A stretch of 9,204 nt of DNA. Source: JAAYBT01 sp964404395 (GTDB lineage: Bacteria > Bacillota > Clostridia > Acetivibrionales > DTU013). Below the pieces are notes generated by a model. It had not been told where the DNA came from. It searched no databases and worked only from the letters and a program-made list of their open reading frames with translations. This document shows, piece after piece, positions 1-5,502 of the stretch (position 1 is the first letter of the stretch; each line of letters starts with the position of its first letter). The stretch is from positions 1-9,204 of the forward strand of contig CAYOKA010000091.1 in assembly GCA_964404395.1 (NCBI GenBank), read 5' to 3'. A program made the translations under genes and the position numbers.

Positions 1-30
1 AGACGGTCGGCCCTGCAACGCCCACCAAAG

Positions 31-324
31 CGTTTTGCGAAGCAAAATCGCTTACATTGTGAAAAGGGCATCACGCAGTGATGCTGGACGTTTTGCGAAG
101 CAAAATCGCTTACCAATGATTATCCGCCGAAGGCGGTATAATCTACCGAAAGAAACCTTCACGCAGTGACGTGGATTGTGAAAAGGGCATCACGCAGTGA
201 TGCTGGACGTTTTGCGAAGCAAAATCGCTTACCAATGATTATCCGCCGAAGGCGGTATAATCTACCGAAAGAAACCTTCACGCAGTGACGTGGATTGTGA
301 AAAGGGCATCACGAAGTGATGCTG
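31..324. repeat. 119-bp tandem repeat built of cGNAg mini-hairpins
   Basis: Two copies of a 119-bp unit (56-174 and 175-293) read identically, a third is cut off after about 31 bp (294-324), and a 25-bp piece of the unit (31-55) stands before the array. Each unit holds four short palindromes: GCATCAC-GCA-GTGATGC (68-84), TTTTGC-GAA-GCAAAA (91-105), CCGCC-GAA-GGCGG (124-136) and TCAC-GCA-GTGA (159-169), with the same set 119 bp later. Every one is closed by a C-G pair around a GAA or GCA triloop, the class known to give unusually stable DNA mini-hairpins. No open frame runs through the array and no coding use is apparent. It is an intergenic palindromic repeat of unknown function; the biological role is not inferable from this window. 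Confidence 0.9.
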
Positions 325-334
325 AATTTGCCCG

Positions 335-359
335 AAAACCCGCTGTTTAGTGGGTTTTT
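335..359 (+). terminator. Rho-independent terminator after the repeat array
   Basis: AAAACCCGC (335-343) pairs with GTGGGTTTT (350-358) across the loop TGTTTA, giving nine pairs including one G-T wobble, and the 3' arm ends in five T. It would stop a rightward transcript coming from outside the window or through the repeat array. No gene for that transcript is visible here. Confidence 0.7.
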
Positions 360-360
360 A

Positions 361-733
361 GGATGTTATGGGAATACTTTTGGCAGCTATAAATGCACCC
401 TATAAAATGGACTTGAATTCTAATGATATCAAGCAATGCAGACAATTATTTTTAGATCATATTGCTATAAAATTATCAAGTACGGATGGCGAAAGCAGAG
501 GTCGCTACTCACTTTTTCAACCTTTGCGCAATATTTTTGGGAACAGCTCTCGTTTTCTGGCTCATTTTCTATAAAACAGGCTTTAAAGAGCATTTTTTTA
601 CACAAAAGCTGCAAAAACGAGTAGCGCCCTTAGGTTTTTCATACATTCTCCAATTTATACAAACCGAAGGGCCCGATAAGAATATTTCGGGGGAGGTTCA
701 CGTTTACTTTACACAAACATTCTGAGAAAGAAT
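361..733. other. Stretch without a supported gene
   Basis: About 370 bp between the terminator and the macro-gene promoter. Short open frames exist (for example 368-574 and 486-725 on the + strand) but they overlap each other in different frames, lack a good ribosome site and resemble no family I recognise. The 486-725 frame has a hydrophobic stretch of about 25 residues in its middle, which in AT-rich DNA is weak evidence. It may be a decayed gene or plain intergenic sequence; I see nothing further in it. Confidence 0.5.
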
Positions 734-762
734 TTGTGATTCACTAAAGCATTTGATAATAT
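734..762 (+). promoter_or_regulatory. Candidate promoter of the macro-domain gene
   Basis: TTGTGA (734-739) and TAATAT (757-762) are 17 bp apart, each matching the sigma-A hexamers at four of six positions; GATAAT (755-760) is an alternative -10 with a 15-bp spacer. Transcription would start near 769, leaving a leader of about 27 nt that contains the ribosome site GAGGTGA (782-788). Confidence 0.35.
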
Positions 763-795
763 GGGGAGGGAAGTATTTGCCGAGGTGATCAATCC

Positions 796-1806
796 ATGCC
801 ATTTACCATAGTTAGACAGGACATCACGAAAATGAAGGTTGACGCGATTGTCAATGCCGCCAATACTGCACTCCAAATGGGCGGAGGCGTTTGCGGCGCT
901 ATATTCAAGGCTGCCGGAGCCACTGAGCTTCAGGCTGCTTGTAATAAGCTTGCTCCCATTAAGACGGGCGGTGCGGTAATAACGCCGGGATTCGAGCTTC
1001 CGGCCAAGCATATCATACATACTGCAGGACCGGTTTACCGAGATGGCAAGCAGGGTGAGCAGGGGCAGCTGCGCTCCTGTTACTTGAACAGTCTGAAACT
1101 TGCTGTAGAAAATAAGTGCGAAAGCGTAGCCTTCCCGCTGATTTCAAGCGGAATCTACGGATACCCCAAAGAGGAAGCCTTTCATGTGGCATCTAATGCG
1201 ATAGGGGAATTCCTGTCGGATCATGACATTAACGTGTTTCTTGCAGTATTCGATAAAGCCGCTTTTAGGGTCAGTGAGGGGCTGCTTGGCGAGGTCGCAA
1301 GCTACATTGACGAGCATTATGTGGATGAACGATTGGACAAGCGGAGGGAGCGTAAGCTGCTTAGCGTGGAAATAGAAGCTTTGAGCGTACATGCTCCGGG
1401 CGTGGTCTATGAAGATGCCAGAGCCGTCACCCCGGCAAGGGGGATAGACGACTTAATCGGCAATCTGGATGAACCGTTCTCGACAACCTTGCTGCGCCTT
1501 ATTGATGCGAAGGGCAGAACGGATGTGGAGGTCTATAAACGCGCCAATCTCGATCGCAAGCTTTTCTCAAAAATAAGAATTGGTAAAAACTACATACCCA
1601 GCAAGCGAACCGCCGTTGCTCTTGCGGTTGCATTGGAGTTATCTCGCGACGAGACTGATGACCTTTTGAAACGGGCGGGATACGCACTGTCCCATAGCCA
1701 AAAATTTGACGTGATTGTAGAATATTTCATCATTAACGGTAAATACAATATCTTTGAGATTAACGAGCTCCTGTTCAAATACGATCAGCCATTGCTTGGA
1801 GGTTAA
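796..1806 (+). CDS. Macro-domain protein with C-terminal HTH-like domain
   Basis: The 336-residue product has an ADP-ribose-binding macro domain at about residues 1-165, shown by the N-terminal DIT and NAAN (20-23), the glycine loop GGGVCGAI (29-36), HTAGP (75-79) and ISSGIYGYP (116-124). Family members bind ADP-ribose and many remove O-acetyl or mono-ADP-ribose groups. Here the MacroD/YmdB catalytic Asp in GGGGVDGAIH is Cys33 and the following His is Phe36, so hydrolysis may be altered or lost. After a charged linker, residues 225-336 form a second helical domain; 242-298 resembles an XRE-like helix-turn-helix and ends in the motif RAGYALSHS. This makes it about twice the length of a bare macro protein. 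GAGGTGATC seven bases before the ATG supports the start. It is 152 bp ahead of the vWA gene on the same strand, so a common role is likely but unproved. Confidence 0.85.
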   Translation: MPFTIVRQDITKMKVDAIVNAANTALQMGGGVCGAIFKAAGATELQAACNKLAPIKTGGAVITPGFELPAKHIIHTAGPVYRDGKQGEQGQLRSCYLNSLKLAVENKCESVAFPLISSGIYGYPKEEAFHVASNAIGEFLSDHDINVFLAVFDKAAFRVSEGLLGEVASYIDEHYVDERLDKRRERKLLSVEIEALSVHAPGVVYEDARAVTPARGIDDLIGNLDEPFSTTLLRLIDAKGRTDVEVYKRANLDRKLFSKIRIGKNYIPSKRTAVALAVALELSRDETDDLLKRAGYALSHSQKFDVIVEYFIINGKYNIFEINELLFKYDQPLLGG

Positions 1807-1875
1807 TGTCGCTTTGAAAGCGACCATCAGCTCTATTTTCAGTGTTATCCTTAAGTCATAATAAAACTTAAGTAA

Positions 1876-1941
1876 GGCTTTTGCGATGTTACCATAATAT
1901 TTTGCTGCGCAAACCTTAAACATGCTTCATCGCAAAATGCC
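1876..1941. repeat. Inverted repeat in the leader of the vWA gene
   Basis: TTTTGCGATG (1879-1888) is the exact complement of CATCGCAAAA (1928-1937), and GGC/TGCC extend the arms with one bulged base. A smaller hairpin TTTGC-TGC-GCAAA (1901-1913) is nested in the 39-nt loop. The structure ends just before the ribosome site AAGGAGG (1944-1950), so in RNA it could affect translation of the vWA gene; it lacks the T-run of a terminator. A second small palindrome, GTCGCTT-TGA-AAGCGAC (1808-1824), lies directly after the macro stop codon. Confidence 0.5.
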
Positions 1942-1958
1942 CTAAGGAGGATATGACA

Positions 1959-2618
1959 ATGAAAAAAGGATTAACAGAGTTGGTATTTATACTGGACAAA
2001 AGTGGCTCAATGGGAGGCCTGGAAAAGGACACCATAGGCGGCTACAATTCTATGCTTGAAAAGCAAAAGGCAGTGCAGGGAGAATGCTTCATCACGACAG
2101 CACTATTTGACAATGACTATGAACTGCTTCATGACCGTATTGATATCAAAGCAGTAAGCCCCATAACGGATAAGGAATACTGTGTCGGAGGCTCAACTGC
2201 GCTCATTGACGCAATAGGCAGAACGATACATAAGATCGGCAATGCTCAAAAGCATACGGCTGCCGGCTATCGTGCAGAAAAGGTTATGTTTGTTATTATC
2301 ACGGATGGAGAGGAAAACTCCAGTCGCGAGTATTCGGCTGAAAAGGTCAAAAAGATGATTGAGCACCAGAGAGCGGAATTCCAATGGGAATTCATATTCC
2401 TTGCTGCCAACATTGATGCGGTGGAAACTGCCGGACGTTATGGTATCAGTGCAAACCGAGCCCAGAACTATCATTCCGACAAAGAGGGCGTTGAGGTTAA
2501 TTTTCGCGTTATGAGCGACGCCGTTGCGAGCTTCCGCGAGTGCGCGATTATTGCCGAAGATTGGAACAAAGAGATTGATAAGGACTACACGCAGCGTGGT
2601 CATATGCAAAAAAAGTGA
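1959..2618 (+). CDS. vWA-domain protein with intact MIDAS
   Basis: The 219-residue soluble protein is almost entirely one von Willebrand factor A domain, a metal-dependent protein-binding fold. The metal-ion site is complete: DKSGS at 13-17, Thr80 in VGGST and Asp116 in ITDGEENSS. There is no signal peptide or membrane segment, so it should act in the cytoplasm, as TerY-like stress proteins do. I chose the ATG at 1959 because AAGGAGG (1944-1950) is eight bases before it; the in-frame ATG at 1953 is only two bases from that site. It follows the macro-domain gene and probably shares its transcript, which suggests it recruits or scaffolds a partner for that protein. The partner is not visible. 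The fold call is firm, the role is inference. Confidence 0.88.
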   Translation: MKKGLTELVFILDKSGSMGGLEKDTIGGYNSMLEKQKAVQGECFITTALFDNDYELLHDRIDIKAVSPITDKEYCVGGSTALIDAIGRTIHKIGNAQKHTAAGYRAEKVMFVIITDGEENSSREYSAEKVKKMIEHQRAEFQWEFIFLAANIDAVETAGRYGISANRAQNYHSDKEGVEVNFRVMSDAVASFRECAIIAEDWNKEIDKDYTQRGHMQKK

Positions 2619-2680
2619 TTCGGTTAAGGTACCGCAGTACCGTTTGCGGATGAGAGCAAAATGCCCCAGGCAAAAGGCAA

Positions 2681-2709
2681 TTGAATTCCTGCATCAGTTC
2701 ACATATAAT
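2681..2709 (+). promoter_or_regulatory. Near-consensus sigma-A promoter
   Basis: TTGAAT (2681-2686) and a perfect TATAAT (2704-2709) are separated by 17 bp. The expected start, near 2716, falls on the first base of the ribosome site GGGTGA (2716-2721), so the leader of the following gene would be only about 12 nt. The gene can therefore be expressed apart from the macro/vWA genes. Confidence 0.7.
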
Positions 2710-2727
2710 GGAATAGGGTGATATTAT

Positions 2728-3093
2728 ATGGCTGATGTGGAGCGAGATTTTGTCGAAAGGCGAAAAGGACCGGACATATATGTTAAGGCTGTATGGTGGA
2801 TTGTGGGGATTGGATGGCTGATGATTATTGCGGCATTTATTTTTACTGATCAGGCCAGGCCCGGGAGGATAACTTTTTTTGAACGATTGTTTGATGTTTC
2901 AGTAAGAGATTATTGGAATACCAATTTGCTAAGGAATGCTTCTTTTATTCTATTATTTAATTTCGTTGTATGTATTATCGGCTTTATGCTCAACATGATG
3001 AGGCAAAAAAGAAAAACAGATAAGATAAGCAAATCAATCCTTGTGCTGACAGCTATTAATCTAATCGGAGTCTTTTGGTATTTGCTTCGGTGA
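2728..3093 (+). CDS. Small membrane protein, function unknown
   Basis: The product has 121 residues. A charged N-terminus with ERDFVERRKGPD is followed by three likely membrane helices at about 22-42, 71-91 and 103-120, with a basic loop (RQKRKTDK) between the last two. I do not recognise the family. GGGTGA six bases before the ATG and a near-consensus promoter just upstream argue that the gene is real and well transcribed. Its last 38 bp overlap the 3' end of the oppositely oriented AraC-type gene, and no terminator lies between them. It could belong with the macro/vWA genes by position, but it has its own promoter. Confidence 0.75.
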   Translation: MADVERDFVERRKGPDIYVKAVWWIVGIGWLMIIAAFIFTDQARPGRITFFERLFDVSVRDYWNTNLLRNASFILLFNFVVCIIGFMLNMMRQKRKTDKISKSILVLTAINLIGVFWYLLR

Positions 3094-3922
3094 TTTTATC
3101 AAACCGGCTTTTCCTATAGTCTGTTGGTGATAGGCCAATATGCTTCTTAAACAGCTTAGAAAAAAGAAGAGGGTCTTCATAGCCTACTGAACGAGAAACA
3201 TCTCCAATGGTAAGCATATCATTCTTCATTAGCTCGCAGGCTCTGCTAATACGAAAACCAATCAAAAAGCCCTGTGGCGAGATACCCATTTGCTCCTTAA
3301 ATATGCTGCCCAAATAGCTTCTGTCAAGGCCGACAGAGTGGGAAAGCTTAGAAATACTTACCTTTCGAGAATAATTCATTACAATGTATTCAATTGCCTT
3401 CTTCACGTAAAGCTCTTTTCTGTTAACAACTTGACTCGAATGTGGGTCATCGCTGTTTTGTTCAATCAGCTGCGACAAAAAGAGGTGTAAATATCCCAGC
3501 AGTCGTGTTTTACCGGCCTTGCGTAAAGTCATTGCCTCATTCATTTTTGTAAAACAGTGATCAATATAATTATCGCTGCCGCACCCGAAAATTGGTTGTT
3601 CTAAGGTTAGCCCGGCGCGCTGAAGGTAGTTTTCGGCTTTGAGCCCGTGAAAACCGACCCAGGAGTAATGCCAGGGATCCTTCTGATCTGCCTGATAATA
3701 GGTGATGATGTCGGGGCAAATCAGAAAGCCTTGTCCGGTTTGGAGATGGTATGTTCTATCACCGACATGAAACTGTCCTTTCCCACTATGAATGTAATGT
3801 ATCAGGAAGTGGTCCCTGACGGCAGGACCATAATAGTGACCTGATTCACAGACCTCTGTACCGCATTGATACATATCCAGATCTGTGTGATTAAGATGGG
3901 GAAGCGGTAAAAGTTGCTCCAT
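3056..3922 (-). CDS. AraC-family transcriptional regulator
   Basis: The 288-residue regulator has an N-terminal cupin-like sensor domain (about 15-110, with FHVGDRTYHLQTGQGFLICP) and a C-terminal AraC DNA-binding domain with two helix-turn-helix units (about 189-209, SISKLSHSVGLDRSYLGSIF; and 238-262, TIGDVSRSVGYEDPLLFSKLF, then GLSPTDYR). Family members bind a sugar and activate a neighbouring catabolic gene; the divergent GH4 alpha-galactosidase suggests an alpha-galactoside such as melibiose as inducer (inference). I start it at 3922 because AAGGAAGGAG lies four bases before that ATG; the in-frame ATG at 3949 has no ribosome site. The C-terminal tail of about 18 residues after the AraC domain is encoded in the overlap with the membrane-protein gene. 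Confidence 0.92.
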   Translation of the reverse strand: MEQLLPLPHLNHTDLDMYQCGTEVCESGHYYGPAVRDHFLIHYIHSGKGQFHVGDRTYHLQTGQGFLICPDIITYYQADQKDPWHYSWVGFHGLKAENYLQRAGLTLEQPIFGCGSDNYIDHCFTKMNEAMTLRKAGKTRLLGYLHLFLSQLIEQNSDDPHSSQVVNRKELYVKKAIEYIVMNYSRKVSISKLSHSVGLDRSYLGSIFKEQMGISPQGFLIGFRISRACELMKNDMLTIGDVSRSVGYEDPLLFSKLFKKHIGLSPTDYRKSRFDKITEANTKRLRLD

Positions 3923-3960
3923 GAGACTCCTTCCTTTCGATGCTTGCATATCGTTTCATC

Positions 3961-3995
3961 TAGCATTATACCATACACATATAGCATACATCCAT
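3961..3995. promoter_or_regulatory. Direct-repeat operator for the AraC-type regulator
   Basis: TAGCAT-N4-CCAT occurs at 3961-3974 and again at 3982-3995, exactly 21 bp apart, two helical turns, as for the araI half-sites of AraC. The left copy lies on the -10 region of the regulator gene and the right copy touches the -35 of the GH4 gene. The expected outcome is activation of the enzyme gene and autorepression of the regulator. The repeats are seen; binding is inferred. Confidence 0.55.
3965..3973 (-). promoter_or_regulatory. Extended -10 promoter of the AraC-type gene
   Basis: Read on the - strand this is TGGTATAAT, a perfect -10 with the TGn extension; no good -35 lies 16-18 bp upstream, which is usual for extended -10 promoters. 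Transcription would start near 3958 and give a leader of about 36 nt to the ATG at 3922. Confidence 0.55.
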
Positions 3996-4021
3996 TTAAA
4001 ACGATGCATAAATGTTATAGA
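3993..4021 (+). promoter_or_regulatory. Candidate activator-dependent promoter of the GH4 gene
   Basis: TATAGA (4016-4021) is a fair -10; 17 bp upstream the -35 position holds CATTTA (3993-3998), a poor match that overlaps the right half of the direct-repeat operator by three bases. A weak -35 abutting an AraC-type site is what a class II activated promoter looks like. The leader would be about 55 nt. Confidence 0.4.
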
Positions 4022-4082
4022 ATAAATCTAATGGTGTATTTCCTAAAACACTTAACAGAAAAAGAGATAAGGGGATGATTCT

Positions 4083-5408
4083 ATGAAAAAAATAGCATTT
4101 ATCGGAGCGGGTAGCTTCGGCTTTACAAGAACTCTTGTCAGGGATATTTTGACCTTTCCTGCTCTGGCTGACAGTACTATTGCGTTGATGGACATCGATT
4201 CGGTTCGTCTGGCTGCTATTAAAAAGGCGGTAGATAAAATTGTAGATGCAGGGAAGTATCCAGCCAAGGTCGTAGCCACTACGGATAGGGCGGAAGCCCT
4301 CAAGGACGCAGATGGTGTCGTCTGCACTATTCTCGCCGGAGGTGTGGATGTTTGGAGGCATGACATAGAGATTCCCAAGAAGTATGGAGTAGATATAAAT
4401 GTAGGTGATACAAGGGGGCCAGCCGGTATATTCAGAGCGTTGCGCACGATACCTGTCATGTTGGATATCTGCAAAGACATTGAGCGTTACTGCCCCAATG
4501 CTATATTTCTCAACTATACAAATCCCATGGCTATGCTTTGCAGGGCTATGCAGGAACAGAGCAAGATTCAGGTTACCGGTCTTTGCCATAGTGTCCAAGG
4601 GACAGCTGATATGTTGGCAAAGTGGATTGGTGCGCCTATGGAGGAAATTACTTATTTGTGTGCAGGTATCAATCATCAGGCTTTTTACCTGGAATACAAA
4701 TGGAATGGTAAGGATGCAATACCCTTAATCAGAAAGGCCGTTACTGAAAGGCCCGAGGTATACAAGGAGGAGATTGTAAGAAATGAAATGTTCCTTCATC
4801 TGGATTACTATGTGACAGAGTCCAGCGGACACAATTCCGAATACAATGCATGGTTCAGGAAAAGGCCGGATTTGATTGAGAAATACTGTACTCACGGTAC
4901 GGGCTGGAATCCCGGACATTATGGTTTCATACTTAATGAATATCTGGAGCGTGAAAATACCTGGAAGAAGGAAATCGACGATTGGCTGGCAGAAGATAAG
5001 GTTGATATTGAAAGAGGGCAGGAGTATGCCGCTTATATTTTCAATGCAACTATTGGTGACGGAACACTGTTTGAGTTCAATGGGAATGTCCGCAATTTCG
5101 GATTAATCGACAACCTGCCGGTCGGCTGCTGTGTGGAAGTCCCTGTGATTGCTTCAAAGAGGGGGCTTAACCCAATCCATGTGGGGCCACTACCTGAACA
5201 GCTTGCCATACTCGTAAATACAAGCGCACGCTGTGAAGAGCTAGCGGTAGAAGCTTCAATTACAGGGGATCCGCGCAAGGTGTTTTATGCAGTATGTTTC
5301 GACCCATTAACTTCGTCGGTTCTGAGCCTTAACGAGATTAAGCAAATGACAGATGAGATGTTTGAAGCGAACAGGCAATGGCTGCCACAGTTTAAGCATG
5401 AAAGCTGA
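4083..5408 (+). CDS. melA: GH4 alpha-galactosidase (MelA type)
   Basis: The 441-residue cytoplasmic enzyme belongs to glycoside hydrolase family 4, whose members cleave glycosides by an NAD+-dependent oxidation/elimination mechanism that needs a divalent metal, usually Mn2+. The N-terminal Rossmann motif GAGSFGFT is at 8-15 and the first acidic turn MDID at 36-39. Further family signatures are GDTRGPAGIFRALRT (108-122), NYTNPMA (144-150), GLCHSVQGT (166-174, metal-ligand Cys168) and GINHQAF (195-201, metal-ligand His198). The CHSVQGT form is typical of MelA alpha-galactosidases, as opposed to the GLCN form of the phospho-beta-glucosidases. Length is close to E. coli MelA. AAGGGGA seven bases before the ATG supports the start. 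The divergent AraC-type gene is the likely activator. No sugar transporter or galactokinase lies in the window. An alternative is another alpha-glycoside substrate within GH4. Confidence 0.88.
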   Translation: MKKIAFIGAGSFGFTRTLVRDILTFPALADSTIALMDIDSVRLAAIKKAVDKIVDAGKYPAKVVATTDRAEALKDADGVVCTILAGGVDVWRHDIEIPKKYGVDINVGDTRGPAGIFRALRTIPVMLDICKDIERYCPNAIFLNYTNPMAMLCRAMQEQSKIQVTGLCHSVQGTADMLAKWIGAPMEEITYLCAGINHQAFYLEYKWNGKDAIPLIRKAVTERPEVYKEEIVRNEMFLHLDYYVTESSGHNSEYNAWFRKRPDLIEKYCTHGTGWNPGHYGFILNEYLERENTWKKEIDDWLAEDKVDIERGQEYAAYIFNATIGDGTLFEFNGNVRNFGLIDNLPVGCCVEVPVIASKRGLNPIHVGPLPEQLAILVNTSARCEELAVEASITGDPRKVFYAVCFDPLTSSVLSLNEIKQMTDEMFEANRQWLPQFKHES

Positions 5409-5427
5409 CACAATTTTGAATGGCATG

Positions 5428-5459
5428 AAGAAGGGGGACGGAGAACCGTCCCCCTTCTT
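5428..5459. terminator. Strong hairpin after the GH4 gene, REP-like
   Basis: A perfect 14-bp stem (5428-5441 with 5446-5459) closes on the loop AGAA; the core is GGGGGACGG/CCGTCCCCC. It begins 20 bp after the GH4 stop codon, between convergent genes, and could stop transcription from both sides, although neither strand has a proper T-run. Its 18-bp core (5437-5454) recurs 37 bp downstream, and GGGGACGG-type hairpins resemble the REP-like elements scattered in many Bacillota genomes. Confidence 0.6.
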
Positions 5460-5465
5460 AGACCC

Positions 5466-5502
5466 TTAAGTAAGACGGAGAACCGTCCCCCGTCTTACTT
5501 AA
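5466..5502. repeat. Second REP-like hairpin sharing the 18-bp core
   Basis: TTAAGTAAGACG (5466-5477) is the exact complement of CGTCTTACTTAA (5491-5502), 12 bp. The 18-bp core of the first hairpin, GACGGAGAACCGTCCCCC, is repeated at 5474-5491, so the sequence can also fold as the short stem GACGG-AGAA-CCGTC. The right arm contains the stop codon of the - strand DUF1700/DUF4097 gene (5499-5501), so the hairpin also serves as its immediate 3' end. Confidence 0.6.

Noticed and set aside
31..324. CRISPR array
   Set aside because: The units are contiguous 119-bp tandem copies without unique spacers, and no cas gene is in the window.
368..725. Overlapping small + strand frames as genes or a frameshifted gene
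   Set aside because: The frames overlap, lack ribosome sites and show no recognisable family even when joined across frames.
1947..1958. Start of the vWA gene at the ATG at 1953
   Set aside because: Only two bases separate it from the ribosome site; the ATG at 1959 has the usual eight.
2193..2609. 138-codon - strand frame opposite the vWA gene
   Set aside because: The vWA frame has a complete MIDAS and a good ribosome site; the opposite frame has neither support.
3923..3949. Longer AraC-type protein starting at 3949
   Set aside because: No ribosome site precedes that ATG, while AAGGAAGGAG precedes the one at 3922.
3996..4676. 226-codon frame on the - strand opposite the GH4 gene
   Set aside because: It lies across the GH4 promoter and coding sequence, has no family features and is the complement of a clear enzyme gene.
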